Below are positions 22,584 through 29,070 of a stretch of DNA of 29,070 bases, in pieces (position 1 is the stretch's first letter; the number at the start of each line of letters is the position of its first letter). Under the pieces are notes generated by a model. The model saw only the letters and a program-made list of their open reading frames with translations. It made no database searches and was not told the DNA's origin. This DNA comes from an uncultured Clostridia bacterium (GTDB lineage: Bacteria; Bacillota; Clostridia; Oscillospirales; Ruminococcaceae): the NCBI GenBank assembly GCA_946563605.1, contig CAMNVW010000004.1:1-29070 (forward strand), in the 5' to 3' direction. The translations under genes and the position numbers were made by a program.

Positions 22584-25017
22584 TTCTTTGTGCCGCTCCG
22601 ACCGGTTCTGGCTGCTGGACGGAGCGATGGGTACACAGCTCCAAAAAAGAGGGCTGCCGCTGGGCTCACAGCCGGAAATTTGGAATATCGCCCATCCCGA
22701 TATCGTTGCCTCGGTACACCGTGACTATGTCGAGGCTGGTGCAAACATTCTTTACGCCAACACCTTCGGCGCAAACCGCAAAAAACTGGCTTCCAGTGGT
22801 TATTCGGTCGAAGATGTGATTCATGCGGCGATACAAAATGCGCACGCCGCTGCCGGAACGAACGTTCTTGTTGCGCTGGATATCGGTCCTATCGGCGAAT
22901 TGCTGGAGCCGACCGGTACACTTTCTTTCGAGGAAGCCTGCGACATCTTTTCTGAGGAAATGCGCGCCGGTATCGAAGCCGGTGCAGACCTCATCGTTTT
23001 GGAAACCATGACTGACTTGTACGAAGTGAAGGCAGGCATCCTTGCCGCAAAAGAAACCTGCGAAAGCATGGGTAAAAAGCTGCCGCTGCTTGTTTCCATG
23101 ACCTTTGAGCAAAACGGGCGCACCTTTACCGGATGCTGTGTCCCCTCGATGGCGGCGGTTATCGAAAGTTTGGGCGCTGATGCCATCGGTTTCAACTGCT
23201 CATTGGGTCCGGTCGAAATCCTGCCGCTTGCCCAGCAGCTGCGGCAATACACCTCTTTGCCTATCTTTATCAAACCAAACGCCGGTCTGCCCGACCCGCA
23301 AACCAACCTTTACGCAATCACCCCCGAGGAATTTGCTGAACAGATGCAGGCATATCTTGACTTAGGGATCACTATGTTCGGCGGATGCTGCGGCACCGAC
23401 CCTATGTTTATCCGCGCACTGCGCAGGATGTTAGACGCTCATACCCCCTGCAAGCCTGTCTTGCCGGAACACCGTCTGTCCTGCGTCTGCACACCGACCG
23501 AATTTGTTCCCATCGACCGCGTGCGCATCATCGGCGAACGCATCAATCCAACCGGCAAAAAACGGCTCAAACAGGCAATCGCCGAGCGGGATTTTGATTA
23601 CATCCTCCGCCAGGGCATTTCGCAGGTGCAGGCAGGCGCCGCTATTCTGGACGTCAACATGGGAATACCGGACATTGACGAAGCCGAAATGCTGCCGCTG
23701 GTCATCAAAAAATTGCAGAGCGTCCTGGACACCCCTGTGCAGATTGATTCCTCCAACACAAAAGCGGTGGAAAATGCCCTGCGCATCTGCAACGGCAAAC
23801 CGATCGTCAACTCGGTCAACGGCGAAGAAAAGTCGATGGCTGCTGTCCTCCCCCTCGTCAAAAAATACGGCGCGGCAGTGGTCGCGCTGACCTTGGACGA
23901 AGCAGGAATCCCTCTGCTTGCCGAACAGCGCTTTGCGATTGCACAGCGCATTGTTGAGCGCGCACAGCAGTACGGCATCCCGAAGGAGGATATCTTTGTG
24001 GACTGCCTGACGCTGACCGCATCGGTGCAGCAGAAGGAAGTGGTCGAAACCCTCAAGGCGGTGCGGATGGTCAAGGAAAAGCTGGGGGTCAAAACTGTTC
24101 TCGGCGTATCAAATATTTCGTTTGGTCTGCCGAACCGCGAACTGCTCAACCACAGCTTCTTGCTGATGGCGCTGGAAGCAGGTCTTGACCTGCCGATCAT
24201 CAATCCGAATGTTCCCTCGATGCTGGACGCTGTCCGCGCTTACGAGGTGCTTTATAATCAGGATAAAAACGCTGCCCGCTACATCGAAAACTTTAACCGT
24301 CCCGAGGAAATCGCACGCATCAGCGCAAAACCGGCGCCGGTTTCCGCACCCCAGTCCGTTTCCGAAAATCCCTCCCATACCGATGAACTGACCGATGCAA
24401 TCAGAAAAGGCTTGGGGGAATCGGTACGGCAAGCTGTCCGCGAACAATTGCAGGAAAATGAGCCGGAAGAAATCATCAATCACAAGCTGATTCCTGCCTT
24501 GGACCTGGTCGGTCAGGACTTTGAGCAGGGAAAAATCTTCCTGCCGCAGATGATTCAATCCGCACAGGCGGCACAGGCAGGCTTTGAGGAAATTAAAAAC
24601 TTCTTGGCGGCACATCCGAATGCAGCCGCATCCGAATTTTCCCTCTCCCAAAAGGGCATCGTGCTTGCTACGGTGCATGGGGATGTCCACGACATCGGCA
24701 AAAACATCGTCAAGGTGATTTTGGAAAACTACGGTTTTCCTGTCCTCGACCTCGGCCGCGATGTGCCTGCCGAAAAGGTGGTCGAGGCGGTAAAACAGCA
24801 TCACATCCGCTTGGTAGGACTCAGCGCGCTGATGACCACCACCTTGAAAAGCATGGAGGAAACCATTGCCGCGCTTCGTGCAGAAAAGCTGGACTGCAAG
24901 ATTATGGTAGGCGGCGCCGTTCTGACCGAGGAATACGCCATGAAAATTGGTGCGGACTTTTATGCAAAGGACGCAAAGGCGTCGGCGGATATTGCAAAAC
25001 ACGTCTTCGAGAAGTAA
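22564..25017 (+). CDS. metH: Cobalamin-dependent methionine synthase lacking the activation domain
   Basis: This 817-residue enzyme transfers the methyl of 5-methyl-THF to homocysteine via cobalamin. Residues 1-300 form the homocysteine barrel, with zinc ligands C212 (G-F-N-C), C275 and C276 (G-G-C-C-G-T-D). About 315-580 is the pterin-binding barrel (I-G-E-R-I-N-P-T-G, V-D-S/I-D-S-S-N). About 610-700 is the helical cap, and 700-817 is the B12 domain with D-V-H-D-I-G (707-712), H709 being the expected lower cobalt ligand. The protein ends right after the B12 domain, and the activation domain is the preceding gene. GTG 22564 is chosen for AAGGG 8 bases upstream and the M-E-N-N start before the barrel. 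The longer open frame from 22462 lies inside the upstream gene. Confidence 0.95.
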   Translation: MENNLIDSLCRSDRFWLLDGAMGTQLQKRGLPLGSQPEIWNIAHPDIVASVHRDYVEAGANILYANTFGANRKKLASSGYSVEDVIHAAIQNAHAAAGTNVLVALDIGPIGELLEPTGTLSFEEACDIFSEEMRAGIEAGADLIVLETMTDLYEVKAGILAAKETCESMGKKLPLLVSMTFEQNGRTFTGCCVPSMAAVIESLGADAIGFNCSLGPVEILPLAQQLRQYTSLPIFIKPNAGLPDPQTNLYAITPEEFAEQMQAYLDLGITMFGGCCGTDPMFIRALRRMLDAHTPCKPVLPEHRLSCVCTPTEFVPIDRVRIIGERINPTGKKRLKQAIAERDFDYILRQGISQVQAGAAILDVNMGIPDIDEAEMLPLVIKKLQSVLDTPVQIDSSNTKAVENALRICNGKPIVNSVNGEEKSMAAVLPLVKKYGAAVVALTLDEAGIPLLAEQRFAIAQRIVERAQQYGIPKEDIFVDCLTLTASVQQKEVVETLKAVRMVKEKLGVKTVLGVSNISFGLPNRELLNHSFLLMALEAGLDLPIINPNVPSMLDAVRAYEVLYNQDKNAARYIENFNRPEEIARISAKPAPVSAPQSVSENPSHTDELTDAIRKGLGESVRQAVREQLQENEPEEIINHKLIPALDLVGQDFEQGKIFLPQMIQSAQAAQAGFEEIKNFLAAHPNAAASEFSLSQKGIVLATVHGDVHDIGKNIVKVILENYGFPVLDLGRDVPAEKVVEAVKQHHIRLVGLSALMTTTLKSMEETIAALRAEKLDCKIMVGGAVLTEEYAMKIGADFYAKDAKASADIAKHVFEK

Positions 25018-25027
25018 TAACGAAAAC

Positions 25028-25320
25028 AAAAGTTTTCGTCCACCTTTTTCAAAAGGTGGTGGATTCCAAAGGCAAAGCCTTTGGTCGCTCATCGCAATGA
25101 GCGAAACACCCCCTAAAAAGACAAGATAAAAATAAAATCGTGCGGGGTAGAATACCCTTTTCGGTGCTGTGGTACGGCAGTACCGTTTCACGAAGTGAAA
25201 CCTCTCAATAAAAACAACATAAAAATAAAATCGTGCGCGGTAGAAAGACCTTTTCGATGCTGTGGTACGGCAGTACCGTTTCACGAAGTGAAACCTCTCA
25301 ATAAAAACAAGATAAAAATA
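25028..25320. repeat. Palindromic mosaic block B, left terminal module and tandem units
   Basis: 25028-25110 is an 83-bp terminal module with the same plan as both ends of block A: AAAAGTTTT, hairpin 1 with arms CCACC/GGTGG around TTTTTCAAAA, hairpin 2 CCAAAGGC-AAA-GCCTTTGG, hairpin 3 TCGCTCAT-CGCA-ATGAGCGA, then AAACACC. Two tandem units with a 93-bp period follow (double hairpins at 25166-25201 and 25259-25294), plus the start of a third near 25300-25320. It begins 10 bases after the metH stop and may act as its 3' end. No standard terminator was found there. Confidence 0.75.
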
Positions 25321-25334
25321 AAAGAAACAGTACA

Positions 25335-25533
25335 AAAAGTTTTATTCCATTTTTTCAAAAATTGCAGCCGCTATCGCGGTGTGCTGCCGCACAGGTGCAT
25401 CAAAACAGCACCCTGCCCCTATCCATTTTATTTTTTATATTATTTTTATTTGGGGAATTTCGCCCATTGCGATGGGCGCCCAAAGGCGCTGCCTTTGGAA
25501 ACCGCAACTTTTGAAAAAGTTGACAAAACTTTT
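25335..25533. repeat. Short element in block B bounded by opposed terminal modules
   Basis: The left part (25335 to about 25410) is a degenerate module: AAAAGTTTT, a mismatched TTTTTCAAAA hairpin, CCGC-TATC-GCGG and TGTGC-TGCC-GCACA. The right part (25454-25533) is a well-preserved inverted module of 80 bp with CGCCCAT-TGCG-ATGGGCG, CCAAAGGC-GCT-GCCTTTGG and CAACTT/AAGTTG arms ending in AAAACTTTT. An AT-rich stretch joins them. Length is about 199 bp. Confidence 0.65.
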
Positions 25534-25539
25534 GTTTTT

Positions 25540-25660
25540 CTCAAACGAGCGAAGCCGGAGGCTAAGCGATCTGCGCGAAAGCGTAATTTGCGACTCGCAT
25601 TAACCAACAACGCGAATTGGGTGCAGGCTCAGCCTGCTTTTGAAAAAAATTGAGTAAAAC
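25540..25660. repeat. Further repeat fragments at the right side of block B
   Basis: 25540-25595 is the inverted counterpart of 3345-3400. It is followed by a GCAGGCT-C-AGCCTGC hairpin (25623-25637) and an inverted terminal sequence, TTGAGTAAAACTTTTAT (about 25650-25666). The latter matches the left ends of blocks A and C (ATAAAAGTTTTACTCAA). Confidence 0.65.
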
Positions 25661-25729
25661 TTTTATAATAAAATTGCAGAAAAACTTTGCTGCCTTTGTG
25701 AATTTAAGGCAAACTTCCCCCGTCTGCCC

Positions 25730-25758
25730 TTGAAAAATTTGTATAAATAGATTACAAT
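25730..25758 (+). promoter_or_regulatory. Sigma-A promoter of pgk
   Basis: TTGAAA (25730-25735) and TACAAT (25753-25758) with a 17-bp spacer, giving a leader of about 100 bases. Confidence 0.7.
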
Positions 25759-25813
25759 AAACTTAAACGATAGATTTGATTCTTGTGTTTCCAAAAATTA
25801 TCGTCACTATTCT

Positions 25814-25840
25814 CTGCGTTAAGCGATGCTCTTAACGCAG
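25814..25840 (+). promoter_or_regulatory. Hairpin in the pgk leader just before the ribosome site
   Basis: A perfect 10-bp stem, CTGCGTTAAG / CTTAACGCAG, encloses a 7-base loop CGATGCT. It ends 7 bases before the GAAAGG of pgk. It has no T-run, so it is more likely an mRNA-stabilising structure or operator than a terminator. Confidence 0.55.
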
Positions 25841-25865
25841 TTCAAAGAAAGGCAGGTCATTTACA

Positions 25866-27062
25866 ATGAACTCTCTGAATAAAAAAACAATCGAAGACAT
25901 CGAGGTATCCGGCAAACGGGTACTTGTCCGCTGCGACTTTAACGTACCTCTCAAAGACGGTGTCATCACCAACGACAAACGTATCGTTGCTGCACTGCCA
26001 ACCATTCAGTATCTGCTCAGCCACAATGCCAAGGTCATCCTTTGTTCCCACCTTGGCAGACCGAAGGGTGAATACAAAGAGGAATTTTCCCTGGCTCCTG
26101 TTGCTGCAAGACTTTCCGAGCTGCTCGGTCAGGAAGTAAAACTTGCAAAGGATGAAACCGTAGTCGGTGAAAATGCCAAAGCGCTGTCCGCTGCGATGAA
26201 AGACGGCGAAGTGATCCTGCTCGAAAATGTTCGTTTCAGAAAAGAAGAAACCAAGAACGAGGAAAACTTCTCCAAAGAGCTGGCTTCTCTGGCGGATGTC
26301 TATGTAAACGACGCATTTGGCACTGCTCACCGTGCGCACTGCTCCACCGCAGGTGTTGCTTCCTACCTGCCGGCAGTCTGCGGCTACCTGATTCAGAAAG
26401 AAATCTCCGTGATGGGTCAGGCGCTCAACGATCCGAAACGTCCGCTGGTTGCAATTCTTGGCGGCGCAAAAGTTTCCGACAAGATTGGCGTTATCAACAA
26501 CCTGCTTGAAAAGGTTGACACCCTGATTGTCGGCGGCGGCATGGCATACACCTTCTTCAAGGCAAAAGGTTACAGCGTCGGCACATCCATCTGCGAGGAC
26601 GACAAGGTTGACCTTGCAAAAGAGATGCTCAAAAAAGCTGAGGAAAAGGGCGTTCGTTTCCTGCTTCCTGTTGACAACAAAGTCGGCGACAAATTCGCTG
26701 AGGACTGCGCAGCTCAGTTCGTAGATTCCGACAAGATTCCTGATGATTGGATGGGTATGGACATCGGTCCAAAATCCATCGAGCTGTTCTGCTCCGCTGT
26801 AAAGGATGCCGGCACCGTCATTTGGAACGGTCCTATGGGTGTATTTGAGTTTGACGCATTTGCACAGGGCACTTTGGAGGTTGCAAAAGCAATCGCAGCT
26901 TCGGGCGCTATCTCCATCATCGGCGGCGGTGACAGCGTTGCTGCTGTTACCAAGCTCGGCTTTGCTGACAAGATGACCCACATTTCTACCGGCGGCGGCG
27001 CTTCTCTGGAATTTTTGGAAGGTCTGGAGCTTCCTGGCATCGCTGCACTCAACAACAAATAA
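25866..27062 (+). CDS. pgk: Phosphoglycerate kinase
   Basis: Pgk transfers the acyl phosphate of 1,3-bisphosphoglycerate to ADP in glycolysis, in the cytoplasm. The 398 residues are full length and show V-R-C-D-F-N-V-P-L (about 20-28), S-H-L-G-R-P-K-G, the hinge G-G-A-K-V-S-D-K-I-G (about 199-208), the nucleotide-binding W-N-G-P-M-G-V-F-E and the C-terminal G-G-G-D-S-V-A-A. ATG 25866 has AAAGG/GGCAGG upstream. It leads a group with a membrane-protein gene and tpiA. The gap gene that often precedes pgk is not in the window, and repeat block B lies there instead. Confidence 0.97.
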   Translation: MNSLNKKTIEDIEVSGKRVLVRCDFNVPLKDGVITNDKRIVAALPTIQYLLSHNAKVILCSHLGRPKGEYKEEFSLAPVAARLSELLGQEVKLAKDETVVGENAKALSAAMKDGEVILLENVRFRKEETKNEENFSKELASLADVYVNDAFGTAHRAHCSTAGVASYLPAVCGYLIQKEISVMGQALNDPKRPLVAILGGAKVSDKIGVINNLLEKVDTLIVGGGMAYTFFKAKGYSVGTSICEDDKVDLAKEMLKKAEEKGVRFLLPVDNKVGDKFAEDCAAQFVDSDKIPDDWMGMDIGPKSIELFCSAVKDAGTVIWNGPMGVFEFDAFAQGTLEVAKAIAASGAISIIGGGDSVAAVTKLGFADKMTHISTGGGASLEFLEGLELPGIAALNNK

Positions 27063-27082
27063 TCACTTCCCAGCGTAAAATT

Positions 27083-27114
27083 ACGCCGATTGAAACCCTG
27101 TTTTCAATCGGCGT
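27083..27114 (+). terminator. Hairpin between pgk and the membrane-protein gene
   Basis: ACGCCGATTGAAA and TTTCAATCGGCGT form a perfect 13-bp stem around CCCTGT. The bases after it (TCCTATCATTTT) are T-rich but broken, so it may be a partial terminator that lowers downstream expression. Confidence 0.6.
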
Positions 27115-27152
27115 TCCTATCATTTTCCCCGCTCGAGAGGAGTTTCCCTTTT

Positions 27153-27740
27153 ATGATTCGCTATTTTGACTTCCAGCTTGCCTCGGTTTTACTTGGCATC
27201 ACCTCTTTTACAGGACTGATCTTCTATGTCATCGGTTCTATCGGTCTTTACGCCATGGCAAACAACACCGGTATGAAAAACCCATGGCTTGCGTGGATCC
27301 CGATTGCAAGAGATTATCTGCTGAGCTCTTTGACCGACCGTTACAACCGCAGCGTCCGTCAGAAAAATACCTCGTATCGCTTTTGGCTGACACTGTTGTG
27401 CGGCATCCAAACGCCACTGGTCTACCTCTGTCTGCTGTTGTTCGGCGTGCTGATGTCCACCGTTTTATATTCCGCGCCTGTTCTGATTTTGGTGCTTGCA
27501 ATGACTTTTCTGCTGATTGCGGCGTTTCGCATTGCATACCGTATCTTTTACCTGATTTCGTTTTACTACGTCACCATGGATTATGAGCCTTCCCGCGCGG
27601 TGCTCTACACCGTTCTTGCATTCTTTGGTCTGGACAGCATCGCTTTGTTTTTGTGCCGCAACAGTGTTCCGGTCGGCATTGCCGGAAGATGCGAACCTGT
27701 TCAACCCAAATACAACGTACATTCACAATCACATTTTTAA
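27153..27740 (+). CDS. Multi-pass membrane protein of unknown function
   Basis: This 195-residue protein has about four membrane helices (roughly 9-34, 78-105, 108-135 and 150-166). After helix 1 it reads G-L-Y-A-M-A-N-N-T-G-M-K-N-P-W-L-A-W-I-P-I-A. The pattern 'glY.mA...g.k.pWlAwiPi', which places an amphipathic turn after the first helix, is typical of a group of uncharacterised Clostridial membrane proteins. No catalytic residue pattern was found. ATG 27153 has GAGAGGAG 10 bases upstream. A longer frame from 27090 begins within the hairpin and is rejected. The gene sits between pgk and tpiA, only 21 bases before the latter. Confidence 0.6.
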   Translation: MIRYFDFQLASVLLGITSFTGLIFYVIGSIGLYAMANNTGMKNPWLAWIPIARDYLLSSLTDRYNRSVRQKNTSYRFWLTLLCGIQTPLVYLCLLLFGVLMSTVLYSAPVLILVLAMTFLLIAAFRIAYRIFYLISFYYVTMDYEPSRAVLYTVLAFFGLDSIALFLCRNSVPVGIAGRCEPVQPKYNVHSQSHF

Positions 27741-27761
27741 TTTGAAAGGAAGTTTTCTACT

Positions 27762-28526
27762 ATGAATAAAGCACTCCGCAAGGCAATCGTTGCCGGAAAC
27801 TGGAAGATGAACAATGACCGCAACGCTGCCAAAAAACTGATTACTGAGCTGAAACCTCTGGTTGCAGACGCTGCCTGTGAGGTTGTTCTGTGTGTACCGT
27901 ACACCAATCTGGAAACTGCTCTTTCCCTTTGCGAAGGTACCAATATGCACGTTGGCGCAGAAAACTGCCACTGGGCAAATTCCGGCGCATACACCGGCGA
28001 AATTTCCGCGCAGATGCTGACCGAAATGGGCGTCGAATATGTTATTATCGGTCACTCCGAGCGCAGACAGTACTTCGGCGAGACTGACAAGACCGTCAAC
28101 GCAAGAATTCGTGCGGCATTAGACGCAGGCTTAAAGGTTATTCTGTGCGTTGGCGAGGTTTTGGAACAGCGTGAACAGGGCATCACCGAAGAGATCGTCA
28201 GCATACAGACAAAAGTCGCTCTGAGCGGCGTCACCGAAGAAGAGCTTTCCAGAATCATCATCGCATATGAACCGGTATGGGCAATCGGCACCGGCAAAAC
28301 TGCGACTGCAGATCAGGCGGAGGAAGTTTGCGCAATCATCCGCGGCGTCGTTGTAAAACTTTACAACAAAGCTGCTGCTGACGCGCTGACCATTCAGTAC
28401 GGCGGTTCGATGAAACCTGCAAACGCCAAAGAACTGCTCTCCAAAGAGGATGTTGACGGCGGCTTAATTGGCGGCGCTGCACTGGTTGCAGAAGATTTTG
28501 CCGCAATCATTGACGCTGCTAAATAG
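27762..28526 (+). CDS. tpiA: Triosephosphate isomerase
   Basis: TpiA interconverts dihydroxyacetone phosphate and glyceraldehyde 3-phosphate. The 254-residue TIM barrel has the catalytic residues K15 (A-G-N-W-K-M-N), H98 (I-I-G-H-S-E-R-R) and E170 (A-Y-E-P-V-W-A-I-G-T-G-K), with the mobile loop 6 directly after E170 and the phosphate-binding Y-G-G-S-M-K near 215. ATG 27762 follows AAAGGAAG. The length is normal. It is probably co-transcribed with the membrane-protein gene 21 bases upstream. Its stop codon TAG supplies the first base of the hairpin at 28526-28555. Confidence 0.97.
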   Translation: MNKALRKAIVAGNWKMNNDRNAAKKLITELKPLVADAACEVVLCVPYTNLETALSLCEGTNMHVGAENCHWANSGAYTGEISAQMLTEMGVEYVIIGHSERRQYFGETDKTVNARIRAALDAGLKVILCVGEVLEQREQGITEEIVSIQTKVALSGVTEEELSRIIIAYEPVWAIGTGKTATADQAEEVCAIIRGVVVKLYNKAAADALTIQYGGSMKPANAKELLSKEDVDGGLIGGAALVAEDFAAIIDAAK

Positions 28527-28555
28527 CTACTTTCTTTTGGAAAAAAGAAAGTAGC
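28526..28555 (+). terminator. Hairpin at the tpiA 3' end
   Basis: GCTACTTTCTTTT (28526-28538) pairs fully with AAAAGAAAGTAGC (28543-28555) around GGAA. No T-run follows (AAAGAAAACC does), so intrinsic termination would be weak and it may mainly protect the mRNA end. Confidence 0.5.
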
Positions 28556-28603
28556 AAAGAAAACCTATCACGCTTCGCGGTGCTCTGCCGAAAGAAGCCG
28601 TAT

Positions 28604-29070
28604 AAAAGTTTTACTCAATTTTTTTCAAAAAATTGCAGGGTTGTAGGGACAGCGTCCCTGCTCGCACTCCGCAGAGTGCGAAACACTTTATCGTCAGGCG
28701 CATTTGGAAAAAGGGGCAAGCTCAAACGAAAGTTTGAGCAGGGGTGACGGAGCTTTGCCGTTTTGGCTTCGCCAAATGCCGCCAATCCGATATGGCGGCA
28801 AGGCAAACTTAACTTATTTGCAAGAGAAAGGGTTCTCGAAAACCTATTTTAAGAACAAACCATCCTCCAAAATTATCCGGTGGATGATTTTGGACAGTAT
28901 AGACTTTTTATTTGGAAACAAAAAACAGCAAGTTTCACTTCGTGAAACGGTACTACCGTACCACAGCAAGTCACGCTTTCGGCTTTGAAATTTAATTGAT
29001 TTTGTACAGCGTGACTCTGAGTTTGGCTTTGCCAAACTCACGGAAGTTCATTGTAAACAATGAACTTCTA
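28604..29070. repeat. Palindromic mosaic block C, running to the window edge
   Basis: The left terminal module (28604-28687, 84 bp) has AAAAGTTTT, hairpin 1 with arms CAATTT/AAATTG, hairpin 2 AGGGAC-AGC-GTCCCT and hairpin 3 TCGCACTC-CGCA-GAGTGCGA. 28675-28753 is an inverted copy of 20848-20925 with only a few differences, and about 28866-28911 is an inverted copy of 20736-20781. The double hairpin occurs inverted at 28932-28967. More palindromes follow: AGTCACGCT/AGCGTGACT (28969-29016), GAGTTTGGC-TTT-GCCAAACTC (29019-29039) and GAAGTTCATTGT/ACAATGAACTTC (29043-29068). No gene is seen. Confidence 0.75.

Noticed and set aside
22564..25017. metH as a truncated pseudogene because it lacks the activation domain
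   Set aside because: The missing domain is encoded intact directly upstream, and all catalytic motifs in metH are present.
24109..25335. Long leftward open frame of 408 codons over metH and repeat block B
   Set aside because: It is antisense to metH. It runs on through the repeats only because the 93-bp unit is divisible by three, and it has no ribosome site.
25018..25865. Insertion sequence remnant with a transposase
   Set aside because: No frame shows DDE, Y1 or serine-recombinase motifs. Only structured repeats are seen.
25857..26981. Leftward open frame of 374 codons opposite pgk
   Set aside because: It is the reverse of a highly conserved glycolytic gene. The codon bias of pgk leaves the opposite frame open.

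Overview
The window looks like chromosome of an anaerobic, moderate-GC Firmicute of the class Clostridia, probably an Oscillospiraceae-type gut organism. The reasons are strong AGGAGG-type ribosome sites, TTG and GTG starts alongside ATG, textbook sigma-A promoters with 17-bp spacers, several YtrA-type GntR regulators with ABC exporters, a NusG-II surface protein, a LysM/G5/M23 cell-wall hydrolase and a MetH that lacks its own activation domain. Genus and species are inference. No rRNA, tRNA, CRISPR array, phage gene or transposase was seen.

Layout: (1) 1-672, the first codons of a leftward PfkB/pyridoxal-kinase-like gene and an SdpI-like membrane protein. (2) 837-2849, first GntR-ATPase-permease operon, then a NusG-II protein (2953-3339). 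(3) 3459-6613, two leftward catabolic genes, an M28 metallopeptidase and a YtcJ-like amidohydrolase. (4) 6692-8840, second GntR-ATPase-permease operon. (5) 9160-10461, a CPA2 cation/proton antiporter. (6) 10711-13591, a three-gene operon of unrecognised exported proteins. (7) 13885-16296, a membrane-anchored peptidoglycan hydrolase with three LysM repeats. (8) 16798-18724, a third, leftward, GntR-ATPase-permease operon. (9) 18891-20282, a small membrane protein, a ParB-fold-like protein and a GNAT acetyltransferase. (10) 21030-25017, a methionine operon: metF, a stand-alone MetH-activation protein and metH. (11) 25866-28526, glycolytic pgk and tpiA with a membrane-protein gene between them.

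The genes of region 10 form one pathway. MetF makes 5-methyl-THF, MetH moves the methyl group to homocysteine through cobalamin, and the separate activation protein presumably reactivates oxidised cobalamin. The three GntR operons look like independent copies of one design: a short autoregulator, an ATPase and a permease, with a promoter-proximal palindrome that differs in each.

The least ordinary part is non-coding. Three intergenic blocks (20455-20995, 25028-25660, 28604-29070), plus a fragment at 3345-3400, are built from a shared kit of palindromic modules. Five terminal modules of 80-84 bp each contain the same three hairpins in the same order. Their loops and joints are constant, but their stem arms differ and change in a compensating way. 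Blocks A and B are bounded by such modules in opposite orientation and also carry two tandem 86- or 93-bp units. This resembles a family of non-autonomous, structure-conserved repeat elements and is the main candidate for an undescribed system here.
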